Below are positions 30,817 through 39,814 of a stretch of DNA of 64,000 nt, piece by piece (position 1 is the stretch's first letter; each line of letters starts with the position of its first letter). The notes beneath the pieces were generated by a model. It made no database searches. It saw only the letters and a program-made list of their open reading frames with translations, and was not told the origin of the DNA. The stretch is taken from assembly GCF_036924535.1 (NCBI RefSeq), contig NZ_JAZHRT010000001.1, forward strand, positions 1,612,001-1,676,000, read 5' to 3'. Origin of the DNA: Bradyrhizobium sp. AZCC 2262. Its GTDB lineage: Bacteria; Pseudomonadota; Alphaproteobacteria; Rhizobiales; Xanthobacteraceae. The translations under genes were made by a program, and so were the position numbers.

Positions 30817-31194
30817 ATGAAACGGCGGAATTTTGCCCATCGGCCCGGCTGCGCGGTCGAAGCGACACTCGACCTGATCGACGGCAAGTGGAAGGGCGTG
30901 ATCCTGTTTCACCTGCAGGCCGGCACCCAGCGCTTCGGGGAGTTGCGGCGGCGGATGCCCGGGATTACCCAGCGCATGCTGACCAAGCAGCTGCGGGCGC
31001 TCGAGGACGACAAGCTCGTGATCCGCAAGGTCTATGCCGAGGTGCCGCCGCGGGTCGAATACACGCTGTCGGACATTGGCGAGAGCCTGCGGCCGGTGAT
31101 CGAGACGTTGCGGGCGTGGGGCGAGGGCCATCGGGAAAGGCTATCCTGTGGGCCGGCGCCGGACGCCGTCAAAGCGCCCGATCGCGCGGCCTAG
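30817..31194 (+). CDS. HxlR-family winged-helix regulator
   Basis: 125 residues. Cys12 in RPGCAVEATLDLIDGKWKG is the redox-sensing cysteine position of the family; GITQRMLTKQLRALEDDKLV is the recognition helix and wing. Probably represses the divergent oxidoreductase gene and senses quinones or electrophiles by Cys modification (inference from family). Its stop codon lies within a palindromic repeat. Confidence 0.88.
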   Translation: MKRRNFAHRPGCAVEATLDLIDGKWKGVILFHLQAGTQRFGELRRRMPGITQRMLTKQLRALEDDKLVIRKVYAEVPPRVEYTLSDIGESLRPVIETLRAWGEGHRERLSCGPAPDAVKAPDRAA

Positions 31195-31289
31195 AGCCTC
31201 GTTCCGATGGAATCGGAACGAGACTCTAGGTTTTTGAATTGACGCGTTTTTTTGGCGCGAACCGGTCTCCACTTCGCTGAAAAACGCTT
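31191..31289. repeat. Composite palindromic repeat after the HxlR gene
   Basis: 31191-31208 and 31212-31229 form an 18-bp stem with one mismatch around GGA (CTAGAG-C-CTCGTTCCGAT and its complement). 31237-31289 is a second unit starting TTGACGCG and ending AACGCTTTG, related to those at 19527 and 43862. The left arm contains the TAG stop of the HxlR gene. Confidence 0.8.
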
Positions 31290-31374
31290 TGACTGCCGGT
31301 ATTGTGTACCGCTTTATCTTCTCTCGTTGCCGCCTCGCATCTATATGTGAGGCGCCAAATTCCAGGATTTCCGC

Positions 31375-32765
<1,391 letters not shown>

Positions 32766-32769
<4 letters not shown>

Positions 32770-34100
32770 GCCCCAAGCAACCCCGCGAAGCGACCAATCT
32801 CTTCGCCGCGGCGGGGATGGAGCAGGACGCGCCGCGTCCGCTGCCCGACCGGTTGCGCCCGCGCACGCTCGCCGACGTGGTCGGCCAGGATCACATCCTC
32901 GGTCCCGACGGCGCGCTGACGCGGATGCTGGCGACGCGCACGCTGGGCTCGCTGGTGTTCTGGGGACCGCCCGGCACCGGCAAGACCACCGTGGCGCGGC
33001 TGCTGGCCGACGCCACCGAGCTGCATTTCGAGCAGATTTCCGCGGTGTTTTCGGGTGTTGCCGACCTGAAAAAAGTGTTCGACGCCGCCCGTGCCCGCCG
33101 CGAGATGGGCAAGGGCACGCTGTTGTTCGTCGACGAGGTGCATCGTTTTAACCGCGCGCAGCAGGATTCATTCCTGCCTGTGATGGAAGACGGCACGGTG
33201 GTGCTGGTCGGCGCCACCACGGAAAATCCGTCGTTCGAACTCAACGCCGCGCTTCTGTCGCGGGCACGTGTCCTGGTGTTTCACTCGCTCGATCCCGCCG
33301 CGATCGAAAAACTCTATGCCCATGCCGAGAAGGTGGAGGGGCGGAAACTGCCGCTCGATGCAGAGGCGCGCGCCGTGCTGGTGCGCATGGCCGATGGCGA
33401 CGGCCGGGCCGCGCTGACTTTGGCCGAAGAGGTCTGGCGCGCCGCGCGCAAGGACGAAATCTTCAGCGCCGCGCAGCTGCAGGAAATTTTGCAGCGCCGC
33501 GCGCCTATCTACGACAAATCCGCCGACGGCCATTACAATTTGATCTCGGCGCTGCATAAATCGGTGCGCGGCTCCGATCCCGATGCGGCGCTGTATTACC
33601 TCGCGCGCATGCTGGACGCCGGCGAGGACCCGCTGTTTCTGGCGCGGCGCGTGGTGCGGATGGCGGTCGAGGACATCGGGCTTGCCGATCCGCAGGCGCT
33701 GGTGATCGGCAACGCCGCCAAGGAGGCGTTTGATTTTCTTGGATCTCCCGAGGGCGAACTCGCGATCGCGCAGGCCGTGATTTATCTCGCCACCGCGCCG
33801 AAATCGAACGCCGCCTACAAGGCCTTCGGGGCTGCGATGCGCACGGCGAAGGAGGGCGGTTCGCTGCTGCCGCCAAAACATATTCTCAATTCGCCGACCA
33901 AGCTGATGAAGTCGGAAGGCTATGGTTCGGGTTACGAATACGACCACGACGCGCCGGACGCCTTCTCCGGGCAGGACTACTTTCCGGAAGCTTTGGGCCG
34001 GCAGACCTTCTACGATCCGCCGGACCGCGGCTTCGAGCGTGAAATCCGCAAGCGGCTGGATTATTGGGCGAAGTTGCGAAGGGAACGTGAGCGCGAATGA
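32766..34100 (+). CDS. rarA: Replication-associated recombination protein A (AAA+ ATPase)
   Basis: 444 residues. RarA/MgsA resembles clamp-loader ATPases and acts at stalled replication forks. RLRPRTLADVVGQDHILGP, Walker A FWGPPGTGKTT, Walker B LLFVDEVHRFNRAQQD, sensor 1 GATTENPSFE, and the C-terminal MgsA domain ending in RRERERE are all seen. Overlaps the protease upstream and the TPR gene downstream by four bases each, so the three are likely translated together. Confidence 0.95.
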
Positions 34101-34813
34101 GCAGTTTCAGAAACTACCTTGCACAGACCATTCGCGCCGCAGCCCTTGTGGCGACGCTGGCGCCCACGCTTGCGGCTGCCGCCGAGACCGTCGAGGTGGT
34201 GCCGGGCGTGCAAGTGACGAAGCGGACGTATTCGGCGCCCACCAACGAGCAGCCGTTTTTCGGATTTGCGGTGAAGAGTCCAGAGGACAAGGCCGCTGAT
34301 GAAAAATTTGTAGACGCCATCGTTGCAGCCACCGGCTCGCGTGAAAAGGCTTTCGAGGAAACATCCAAGCGCGCGTGGCTAGCGATACAAGCCGGCAGGG
34401 TACGGGAAGCCGCGATCCGGTTTAATCAGGCGTTTCTCATTTCACCCGAACAGAGCGCCGTCTATCACGGCTTTGCGGTGATTGCTCAAGCCCGCTTCAA
34501 TGATTTCGACGCCGCCGATGAATTGTTCAGGGTCGCGCTCAAGCAACCTAATCCGGTGAAGGCGCTCAAGGCCGACTATGGCCGCCTGCTCCTGATCGCC
34601 AAACGGCCGCGTGATGCGCAAGCCGTGCTGGACCAGGCGGTCAAGGAGTCCCCGGACTTCAGCGATGCCTGGACCAATCTCGCCTGGGCCAGGTTCCAGA
34701 ACGGAGACGCGGTGGCGGCCTGCGCCGCGGCGGAGGAGGCCGCCAAGAAGCGTCCGTCGAACAATTCCGTCAGCGATCTGACCGCGGTGAGAAGCGTCGC
34801 GCAGTGCAAATAG
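34097..34813 (+). CDS. Secreted TPR-like protein
   Basis: 238 residues. An N-terminal signal segment (AALVATLAPTLAAAA-E) is followed by helical repeats of tetratricopeptide type (AWLAIQAGRVREAAIRFNQAFLISPE, ADELFRVALKQPN, AQAVLDQAVKESPDFSDAWTNLAWARFQNGD). Probably periplasmic scaffold; partner unknown. Start overlaps the rarA stop. Confidence 0.75.
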   Translation: MSSFRNYLAQTIRAAALVATLAPTLAAAAETVEVVPGVQVTKRTYSAPTNEQPFFGFAVKSPEDKAADEKFVDAIVAATGSREKAFEETSKRAWLAIQAGRVREAAIRFNQAFLISPEQSAVYHGFAVIAQARFNDFDAADELFRVALKQPNPVKALKADYGRLLLIAKRPRDAQAVLDQAVKESPDFSDAWTNLAWARFQNGDAVAACAAAEEAAKKRPSNNSVSDLTAVRSVAQCK

Positions 34814-34919
34814 CTCAAACCGCCTTGACCAGTCGGAGGCCGCGCGGTTGTCATGCGGCAGCCGACACGGTGCATTGGTAACGCCGCTGAACCTCACCAA
34901 TTCGCTGCAATCTTTCGCG

Positions 34920-35207
34920 TCAAGCCGACCTTACTTCGTAGACCCGAATGCTCGAAATGAAGGGATTGCCCTGAGCCATCTTCTCGGCGTCGTCGAGACT
35001 TGCCGCGTTGACGATCATGAAGCCGGTGATCGAGTCAGGCCCGAGCGGAAGGTCCTTGGTTCCGCCCTTCGAGATTTCGCGACCGTTGCCGAAACCGCCC
35101 ATGTCAACGGTATGCGGCTTGGTTGCCTCGAACCATTTGCCCCAGGCAGCCATGATTTCCGGGGTGGGCTTCTCAAATCCGTAATGCAGCAGCATAAACT
35201 TCTTCAT
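34920..35207 (-). CDS. YCII-related protein
   Basis: 95 residues. MKKFMLLHYGFEKPTPEIMAAWGKWFE, then GFMIVNAASLDDAEKMAQGNPF, fits the YciI/DGPF ferredoxin-like family. Function unsettled. Its start overlaps the end of the TfoX-like gene by four bases (same strand), so they form an operon. Confidence 0.85.
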   Translation of the reverse strand: MKKFMLLHYGFEKPTPEIMAAWGKWFEATKPHTVDMGGFGNGREISKGGTKDLPLGPDSITGFMIVNAASLDDAEKMAQGNPFISSIRVYEVRSA

Positions 35208-35599
35208 GTGCGACTCCTTTTCACCGATCGGGGTATTTGCTTTCTCTTTGGAGACTTCGCCTTCGGCGCGATTGCCTCGGCATACCGCAGCGAAAGATTG
35301 ATCCAGGATGCACGCCTGCGCGGGTCGGCCAGCAGTTCATCGGGCAATCTCACATATTCACGCATCGGCCGGCCCGGCATGGGCTCGAAGCGCCGCTCGC
35401 CGAATTCGGCGCTGAACCGGGCGCGATCCTTCTCCGATAGCCGTATGATGAAATCGTTCTGATGCAGCCCGACAAAGAGGTTTCCGTTGGCGAAGGCCGC
35501 CGGGTAGCCGAACATCTTGCGGCGGGAAACGCTTGTGCCTGACGGAACCGACTTCTCGAACAGATCGATCAGCGACTGCGGTGATTTCGTCCAGGCCAC
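35204..35599 (-). CDS. TfoX N-terminal-domain family protein
   Basis: 131 residues. SRRKMFGYPAAFANGNLFVGLHQNDFIIRLSEKDR and the end RYAEAIAPKAKSPKRK match the TfoX N-terminal domain found in competence regulators. Stand-alone copies are common in rhizobia and their role is not known. Upstream member of a pair with the YCII gene. Confidence 0.85.
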   Translation of the reverse strand: MAWTKSPQSLIDLFEKSVPSGTSVSRRKMFGYPAAFANGNLFVGLHQNDFIIRLSEKDRARFSAEFGERRFEPMPGRPMREYVRLPDELLADPRRRASWINLSLRYAEAIAPKAKSPKRKQIPRSVKRSRT

Positions 35600-35611
35600 C
35601 GGTCCCTCCCG

Positions 35612-36293
35612 TCAGTTTGCAGCGGGCGCGATGCGCCGGCGATCCGCGAGGTCGAACAGAAGGGGAAGCTTGCGGACGAGCGCCATGGCGCCGCTTACGC
35701 TGGCGCGCTTCGCCTCAATCGCATCCTGAAGCGATACGCTCATTCCGACAATCTGCAGCACCGCGTCGAACGGGGCTTCCAGCGTCCCCTTGCAATCGGT
35801 GAGGCCTCTCTGGATTGCCGTACCTGATCCGCTGCCCGCGACGGTAAAGCCGGCCGATTTCTTGCCATGGGTAACCACGAGGCCGACCCTGATTTCCGGC
35901 ACGGGTGAGCGCTTCGCGATAGCGTCAAGGCCGAGCAGCACCCAATCCGGCTCGAAAGTATCGCCCGGCACTGGGGGGAACAGGAAGCGGCCGCCCCACG
36001 CGGATCAGCTCCCGGATCGCGGGCTGAATCTCCCGGCCGATCTCCGTCAACTCGTACACCCGCGCATTGACCGGAGGCGGCAAGGCGGTCCGCCGCACGA
36101 CGTTGCATTCGATCAGGGCGGTGAGGCGCGTTGTCAGCAAGGTTGGGCTCATGCCGTCAAGATGATCCAGGAGATCGCCAAATCGCTTCGGCCCGAGAAG
36201 AAGCTCCCTGATAATCAGGAGAGTCCATCGCTCGCCGATGATTTCCGCCGCGCGGGCAAGTGCGCAGAATTGCGGATAGTGAAGGTTGCTCAT
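35612..36293 (-). pseudogene. HxlR regulator with SCP2-like C-terminal domain, interrupted by a frameshift
   Basis: The first frame (36293 down) codes an HxlR winged helix: AAEIIGERWTLLIIRELLLGPKRFGDLLDHL, then LTEIGREIQPAIRELIR. Just after that the protein-like sequence jumps frame: WGGRFLFPPVPGDTFEPDW and a C-terminal sterol-carrier-like domain (~120 residues) continue in the next frame to 35612. Removing one G at the GTGGGG run (plus-strand ~35994-35999) joins them into a single ~225-residue protein. So this is either a pseudogene or a sequencing error at a homopolymer. Confidence 0.75.
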
Positions 36294-36317
36294 GCCTCTA
36301 GGTTGGTTTCCTCCGCA

Positions 36318-36752
36318 TCATCTTCGGTAGGCGAGCGCAATCAACGGGCCCACGATGGCGAATTGCAGGATCGTGAACGCGGTTTCGAGCAGCACATAAT
36401 CCGGCACGGAAACCATTACATTCTTGGCTCCGACCGCGAGCGTGGTGAATGACCACGACAGCAGGCCAGCGCCAAGACCATACAACAGCCCGTCCTTCAC
36501 GAAGGAGCCGCTGCCTTGCGTGAATACGCGCGGGAACAACCACGAGAAGATCGCGCCCTGGATGATCATTGAAGCCAGTCCGAAGGCAATCACCGGTTCG
36601 TCGCGATAGATCTGGAGCGCGTGGTACTTTTGCTCGAACAGGACGAGATGCCAGACAAAGGCGATCGGAAAGGACGGAAGCAGATAGGCGGCAAAGCCAA
36701 GCCAAAAGCCGCGGACGCGGGTTGGGCGGGCAACGTCAGATGTCGCTGACAT
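36318..36752 (-). CDS. Small integral membrane protein, function unknown
   Basis: 144 residues from ATG 36752, which has GGAG seven bases before it; an earlier in-frame ATG at 36809 lies beyond the probable operator. About four hydrophobic segments: GFWLGFAAYLLPSFPIAFVW, IAFGLASMIIQGAIFSWLF, GLLYGLGAGLLSWSF, and a C-terminal one. Similar four-segment proteins are often found with HxlR regulators. It lies 24 bases upstream of the frameshifted HxlR gene on the same strand. Confidence 0.65.
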   Translation of the reverse strand: MSATSDVARPTRVRGFWLGFAAYLLPSFPIAFVWHLVLFEQKYHALQIYRDEPVIAFGLASMIIQGAIFSWLFPRVFTQGSGSFVKDGLLYGLGAGLLSWSFTTLAVGAKNVMVSVPDYVLLETAFTILQFAIVGPLIALAYRR

Positions 36753-36767
36753 CGGAAAGCTCCAGCT

Positions 36768-36786
36768 TACTACATTTTTTATAGTA
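36768..36786. promoter_or_regulatory. Inverted repeat TACTA-N9-TAGTA, candidate operator
   Basis: TACTA at 36768-36772 and TAGTA at 36782-36786, with an AT-rich spacer, lie ~20 bases upstream of the membrane-protein start. The half-site agrees with HxlR-family binding motifs, and the HxlR gene is the next gene in the operon, suggesting autoregulation. Confidence 0.4.
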
Positions 36787-36889
36787 TGCAGTACAAAATC
36801 TGGAGTCAACTGTCATCGGTGACCGGAGCGCCTCTGGCGCAACGGCGGTTCCGGGTGTGGGGCGCGCAATGCGCGGCCTCATTCGAAAG

Positions 36890-37835
36890 CTATTTCCCTG
36901 CCTTCACAAAATCCAGGATCTCGTCGGTAAGGGGCGTACCCACCGCGTTGATCGCATACACTTCCGACATATGGCTGTGCTGCGGCACCATCGTCGCCCG
37001 CCCGCACCCGTTCGGCGCTTTGCAGATCGCCTGCTTCAGCAGATTGAACTGTTCGACGAAACGCGGCGGGTCGAGTTCGGCGGCGGCGATCATCAGCGGG
37101 ATCTTCGTCGTCAGCAATCCCGGAAGCGAGGAGCGCTCGGCATAGCGCGACGGGTCGGAGCCGAAATAGGCGATCTCGGGATCGCCGAGCGGCGAAGCGT
37201 TCAGGTCATAGATCCCGGACACCATCACCGCGCCGGCAAGGCCGCCATCCCTTACCTTGTAAAATTCCGGATGCGAGACGTAGTTGGCGACATGAACCGC
37301 GCCGGCCGAATGCCCCCATCAAATAGATGCGCGCCGGGTCGCCACCACGCTCGCCGATCTTGCCCGCGACCCACGCCACGACGGCGGCAAGGTCCTCAGC
37401 GCCCGCCGGGTAGGGCGATTGCGGCGCGAGCCGATAGGTGGCGTTGACGCCGACAAAGCCGTTGTGGACGGCCCACAGCATCACATTGTCGTAGAACGGG
37501 CTGGTCGGGGCTGTCCGCTTGTTGCCGCCGACGAAGGCGCCACCGTGAACGAAGATCAGCACCGGTCGGGCTGATGCCGCCGCCTCCGGCGTGAAGATAT
37601 CGAGCAGGTGGCGATCGGCCGGGCCGTATTTGACATCGCGCTCGGTCTTTACGCCCTGATACGGTTCCTTCTCCTGCATCGGTGCGAACAGCGCCGCGGT
37701 CTTGGGCGGATCGACGACACGGCCGATTTCCAGGAGCGTCCACACGAGATCTTCGGACATCGGAGCTTGCTGCGCGGAAACTGTGCTGGCGATGACGACC
37801 GCAAGCGCAGCCAGCGCCAATCTCGAGAATGCCAT
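36890..37835 (-). pseudogene. Secreted alpha/beta hydrolase (esterase-like), frameshifted
   Basis: From ATG 37835 (AAGGAG upstream) a signal peptide MAFSRLALAALAVVIASTVSA-Q leads into an esterase/lipase: PVLIFVHGGAFVGGN oxyanion-hole motif, then YRLAPQSPYPAGAEDLAAVVAW. At the nucleophile elbow the frame breaks: the expected LMGHSAGAVHVANYV appears only after dropping one G from a GGGGG run (plus-strand 37313-37317). The other frame continues through VMVSGIYDLNA, AELDPP and the catalytic His region QHSHMSEVYAI to 36890. Pseudogene or sequence error. Confidence 0.75.
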
Positions 37836-37985
37836 CCCCGATACTCCTTCGTTTCTTCTGTCTTGGGCCAGCATGGCCGATTTGTACCGAATTCGCGGTG
37901 ACGATCCGCTGCTTTTGCTCACTCCGCACCGACGCCAGCAAGCGCGTTTCTGCCGTGCGGCGCGCCTTTGGGCAAGGGATTTACT

Positions 37986-38004
37986 ATTTACGTAAGTCGT
38001 AAAT
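37986..38004. promoter_or_regulatory. Perfect inverted repeat ATTTACG-N5-CGTAAAT
   Basis: Seven-base perfect arms at 37986-37992 and 37998-38004. It is AT-rich compared with the surroundings and lies ~50 bases upstream of the higB remnant. It could be the binding site of the HigA antitoxin, which in other systems represses its own operon through such palindromes. Confidence 0.45.
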
Positions 38005-38051
38005 GCTGCTAGCGGCTGGGATGCCGCAGCGAGCTTCATTTATTTGGCAGG

Positions 38052-38195
38052 ATGCCGGGCAATCGCCTGGAAGCGCTCAAGGGCGATCGTGCTGGACAGT
38101 TTTCAATTCGGATAAGCGATCAATGGCGTATCTGCTTCGCATGGCCCGACGGGATGCCTGGCCCTGTCGAGGTAGAGATCGTCGACTATCATTGA
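38052..38195 (+). pseudogene. higB: HigB toxin remnant (C-terminal 47 residues)
   Basis: A 47-residue frame from ATG 38052 reads MPGNRLEALKGDRAGQFSIR, then ISDQWRICFAW and ends VEIVDYH. This is the conserved C-terminal part of HigB/RelE-type toxins, whose full length is ~92 residues (PPGNRLEALKGDR...NDQWRICF). Upstream in this frame there is a TAG ~45 bases before, and the expected N-terminal half cannot be found. It ends 12 bases before higA, as in an intact higBA operon. So the toxin has lost its N-terminus while the antitoxin stayed whole. Confidence 0.7.
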
Positions 38196-38207
38196 GGGAA
38201 CACCACC

Positions 38208-38525
38208 GTGCCTCGTACACCTATCCATCCCGGCGAACATCTTGCCGAAGAGTTGCGCGAACTTGGCTTGAGTGCTGCCGAGCTTTCGCGCCAGATTGAC
38301 GTGCCGGTGAACCGGATCACGGGGATCATTCACGGCCAGCGCGGCATCACGGCCGACACGGCGCTGCGTCTTGGGCACTGGTTTGGCACCAGTCCGCAAT
38401 TCTGGATGAACTTGCAGCAGAATTACGAGCTGCGTCTCGCCGAAAACCAGGTCGGTGCGAAGATCGCGGTATTGCCGCGTCGTGCCACCCGTCCGACATC
38501 TCGAAAGATTGGAAAAACGGCATGA
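38208..38525 (+). CDS. higA: HigA-family antitoxin
   Basis: 105 residues from GTG 38208 with GAGGGA upstream. IHPGEHLAEELRELGLSAAELSRQIDVP and ITADTALRLGHWFGTSPQFWMNLQQNYELRLAE are the diagnostic HigA pattern, an XRE helix-turn-helix of the addiction-module family. It would neutralise HigB and repress the operon. With the toxin truncated, it is probably an orphan. Stop overlaps the rluC-like start by four bases. Confidence 0.9.
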   Translation: MPRTPIHPGEHLAEELRELGLSAAELSRQIDVPVNRITGIIHGQRGITADTALRLGHWFGTSPQFWMNLQQNYELRLAENQVGAKIAVLPRRATRPTSRKIGKTA

Positions 38526-39718
38526 GCCGTCGCGTCAAGAGACCTCTCCGCCCGGCGGGTGATCGCCCGAAGGGCGCGCGTCCCTATCGGGGCTCGGCAG
38601 CCGAGCGGCCGCAGTCGTTTCGTCCGGGCGGCAAGCCACCGGCGCGTTCTGCTGCGCCCCGCGCGGCGCGACCATCGTCGTTCGTTCCCGAGCCCGAGAA
38701 GATCGCGCCCGAGCCGCCGCCGCTGCCGACCAAGGTTCAGACCGTCGTGGTGACCGCGGACGAAAACAACATGCGCGTCGACCGCTTCCTCGAGGCGCGT
38801 TTTCCCGGCCTGTCGTTCTCCCACATCCAGCGCATCGTCCGGAAGGGCGAGCTGCGCGTCAACGGCAAGCGCGCCGACAGCAAGGATCGGCTGGAGGAAG
38901 GCCAGAGCGTTCGCATTCCGCCGCTGAAGCTCGACACGCCGAAAGGTGCGGGCCCACTCTCCGAAGCCGCCACCAAAACACTGCAGGCGCTCAAGGACAT
39001 GATCCTCTTTGAGGACGCCGATGTCATGGTGCTGAACAAGCCCGCGGGCCTCGCCGTGCAGGGCGGCTCCGGCATCACGCGAAATGTCGACGACATGCTG
39101 GAAGTGATGCGCGATGCCAAGGGGCAGAAGCCGCGGCTGGTGCACCGGCTGGATCGGGAAACCTCGGGCTGCCTGCTGATTGCAAAGACGCGGTTTGCCG
39201 CAACCGCCTTGACCGGCTCGTTCCGTCACCGCTCGGCGCGCAAGATTTACTGGGCGCTGGTGGCCGGCGTGCCGAAGCCGAAGCAGGGCCGCATCTCGAC
39301 CTACCTCGCCAAGGAGGAGAGCGAGGACGACAGCATCATGCGGGTGGCAAAACACGGCGACGAGGGCGCGAGCCACGCGGTGACCTACTATGCCGTGGTC
39401 GAGACCTCCGCCCAAAAACTCGCCTGGGTATCGCTGAAGCCGGTGACCGGGCGGACCCATCAATTGCGCGCCCACATGGCCCATATCGACCACGCCATCG
39501 TCGGCGATCCCAAATATTTCAACAAGGAGAACTGGGAGCTGCCGGGCGGCCTGCAGAACCGGCTGCATCTGCTGGCACGCCGGATCGTGATCCCGCATCC
39601 GCGTGGCGGCTTCATCGACGCGACCGCGCCGCTGCCGCCGCACATGCTGCAGTCCTGGAATCTGCTGGGGCTGGAGGCCGACCGGTTCGACCCGATCGAG
39701 AACGCGCCGGAGGAATAG
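38522..39718 (+). CDS. RluC/RluD-family 23S rRNA pseudouridine synthase
   Basis: 398 residues. An Arg/Pro-rich N-terminal extension of ~75 residues precedes an S4 RNA-binding domain (MRVDRFLEARFPGLSFSHIQRIVRKGELRVNGKR) and the synthase domain with catalytic Asp211 in VHRLDRETSGCLL. Later KLAWVSLKPVTGRTHQLRAH is the second family motif. Likely rluC by family, modifying 23S rRNA positions 955/2504/2580. Start overlaps the higA stop, so the higBA module seems inserted directly before it. Confidence 0.9.
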   Translation: MSRRVKRPLRPAGDRPKGARPYRGSAAERPQSFRPGGKPPARSAAPRAARPSSFVPEPEKIAPEPPPLPTKVQTVVVTADENNMRVDRFLEARFPGLSFSHIQRIVRKGELRVNGKRADSKDRLEEGQSVRIPPLKLDTPKGAGPLSEAATKTLQALKDMILFEDADVMVLNKPAGLAVQGGSGITRNVDDMLEVMRDAKGQKPRLVHRLDRETSGCLLIAKTRFAATALTGSFRHRSARKIYWALVAGVPKPKQGRISTYLAKEESEDDSIMRVAKHGDEGASHAVTYYAVVETSAQKLAWVSLKPVTGRTHQLRAHMAHIDHAIVGDPKYFNKENWELPGGLQNRLHLLARRIVIPHPRGGFIDATAPLPPHMLQSWNLLGLEADRFDPIENAPEE

Positions 39719-39814
39719 CGGCCCGTCCAGCGGCGCCGGTTGCGCAACAACTGTCAAACCGGAAGCACAGGCATCGCGTAGGGTTCGGCTGTGTCATCCA
39801 GTTGAGGACTCCAC

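Noticed and set aside
36857..37447. 196-residue plus-strand frame
   Set aside because: Antisense of the frameshifted esterase, low-complexity Arg-rich.
38003..38299. 98-residue plus-strand frame across the higB remnant
   Set aside because: Reads higB and higA in the wrong frame; the conserved HigB C-terminus lies in another frame.
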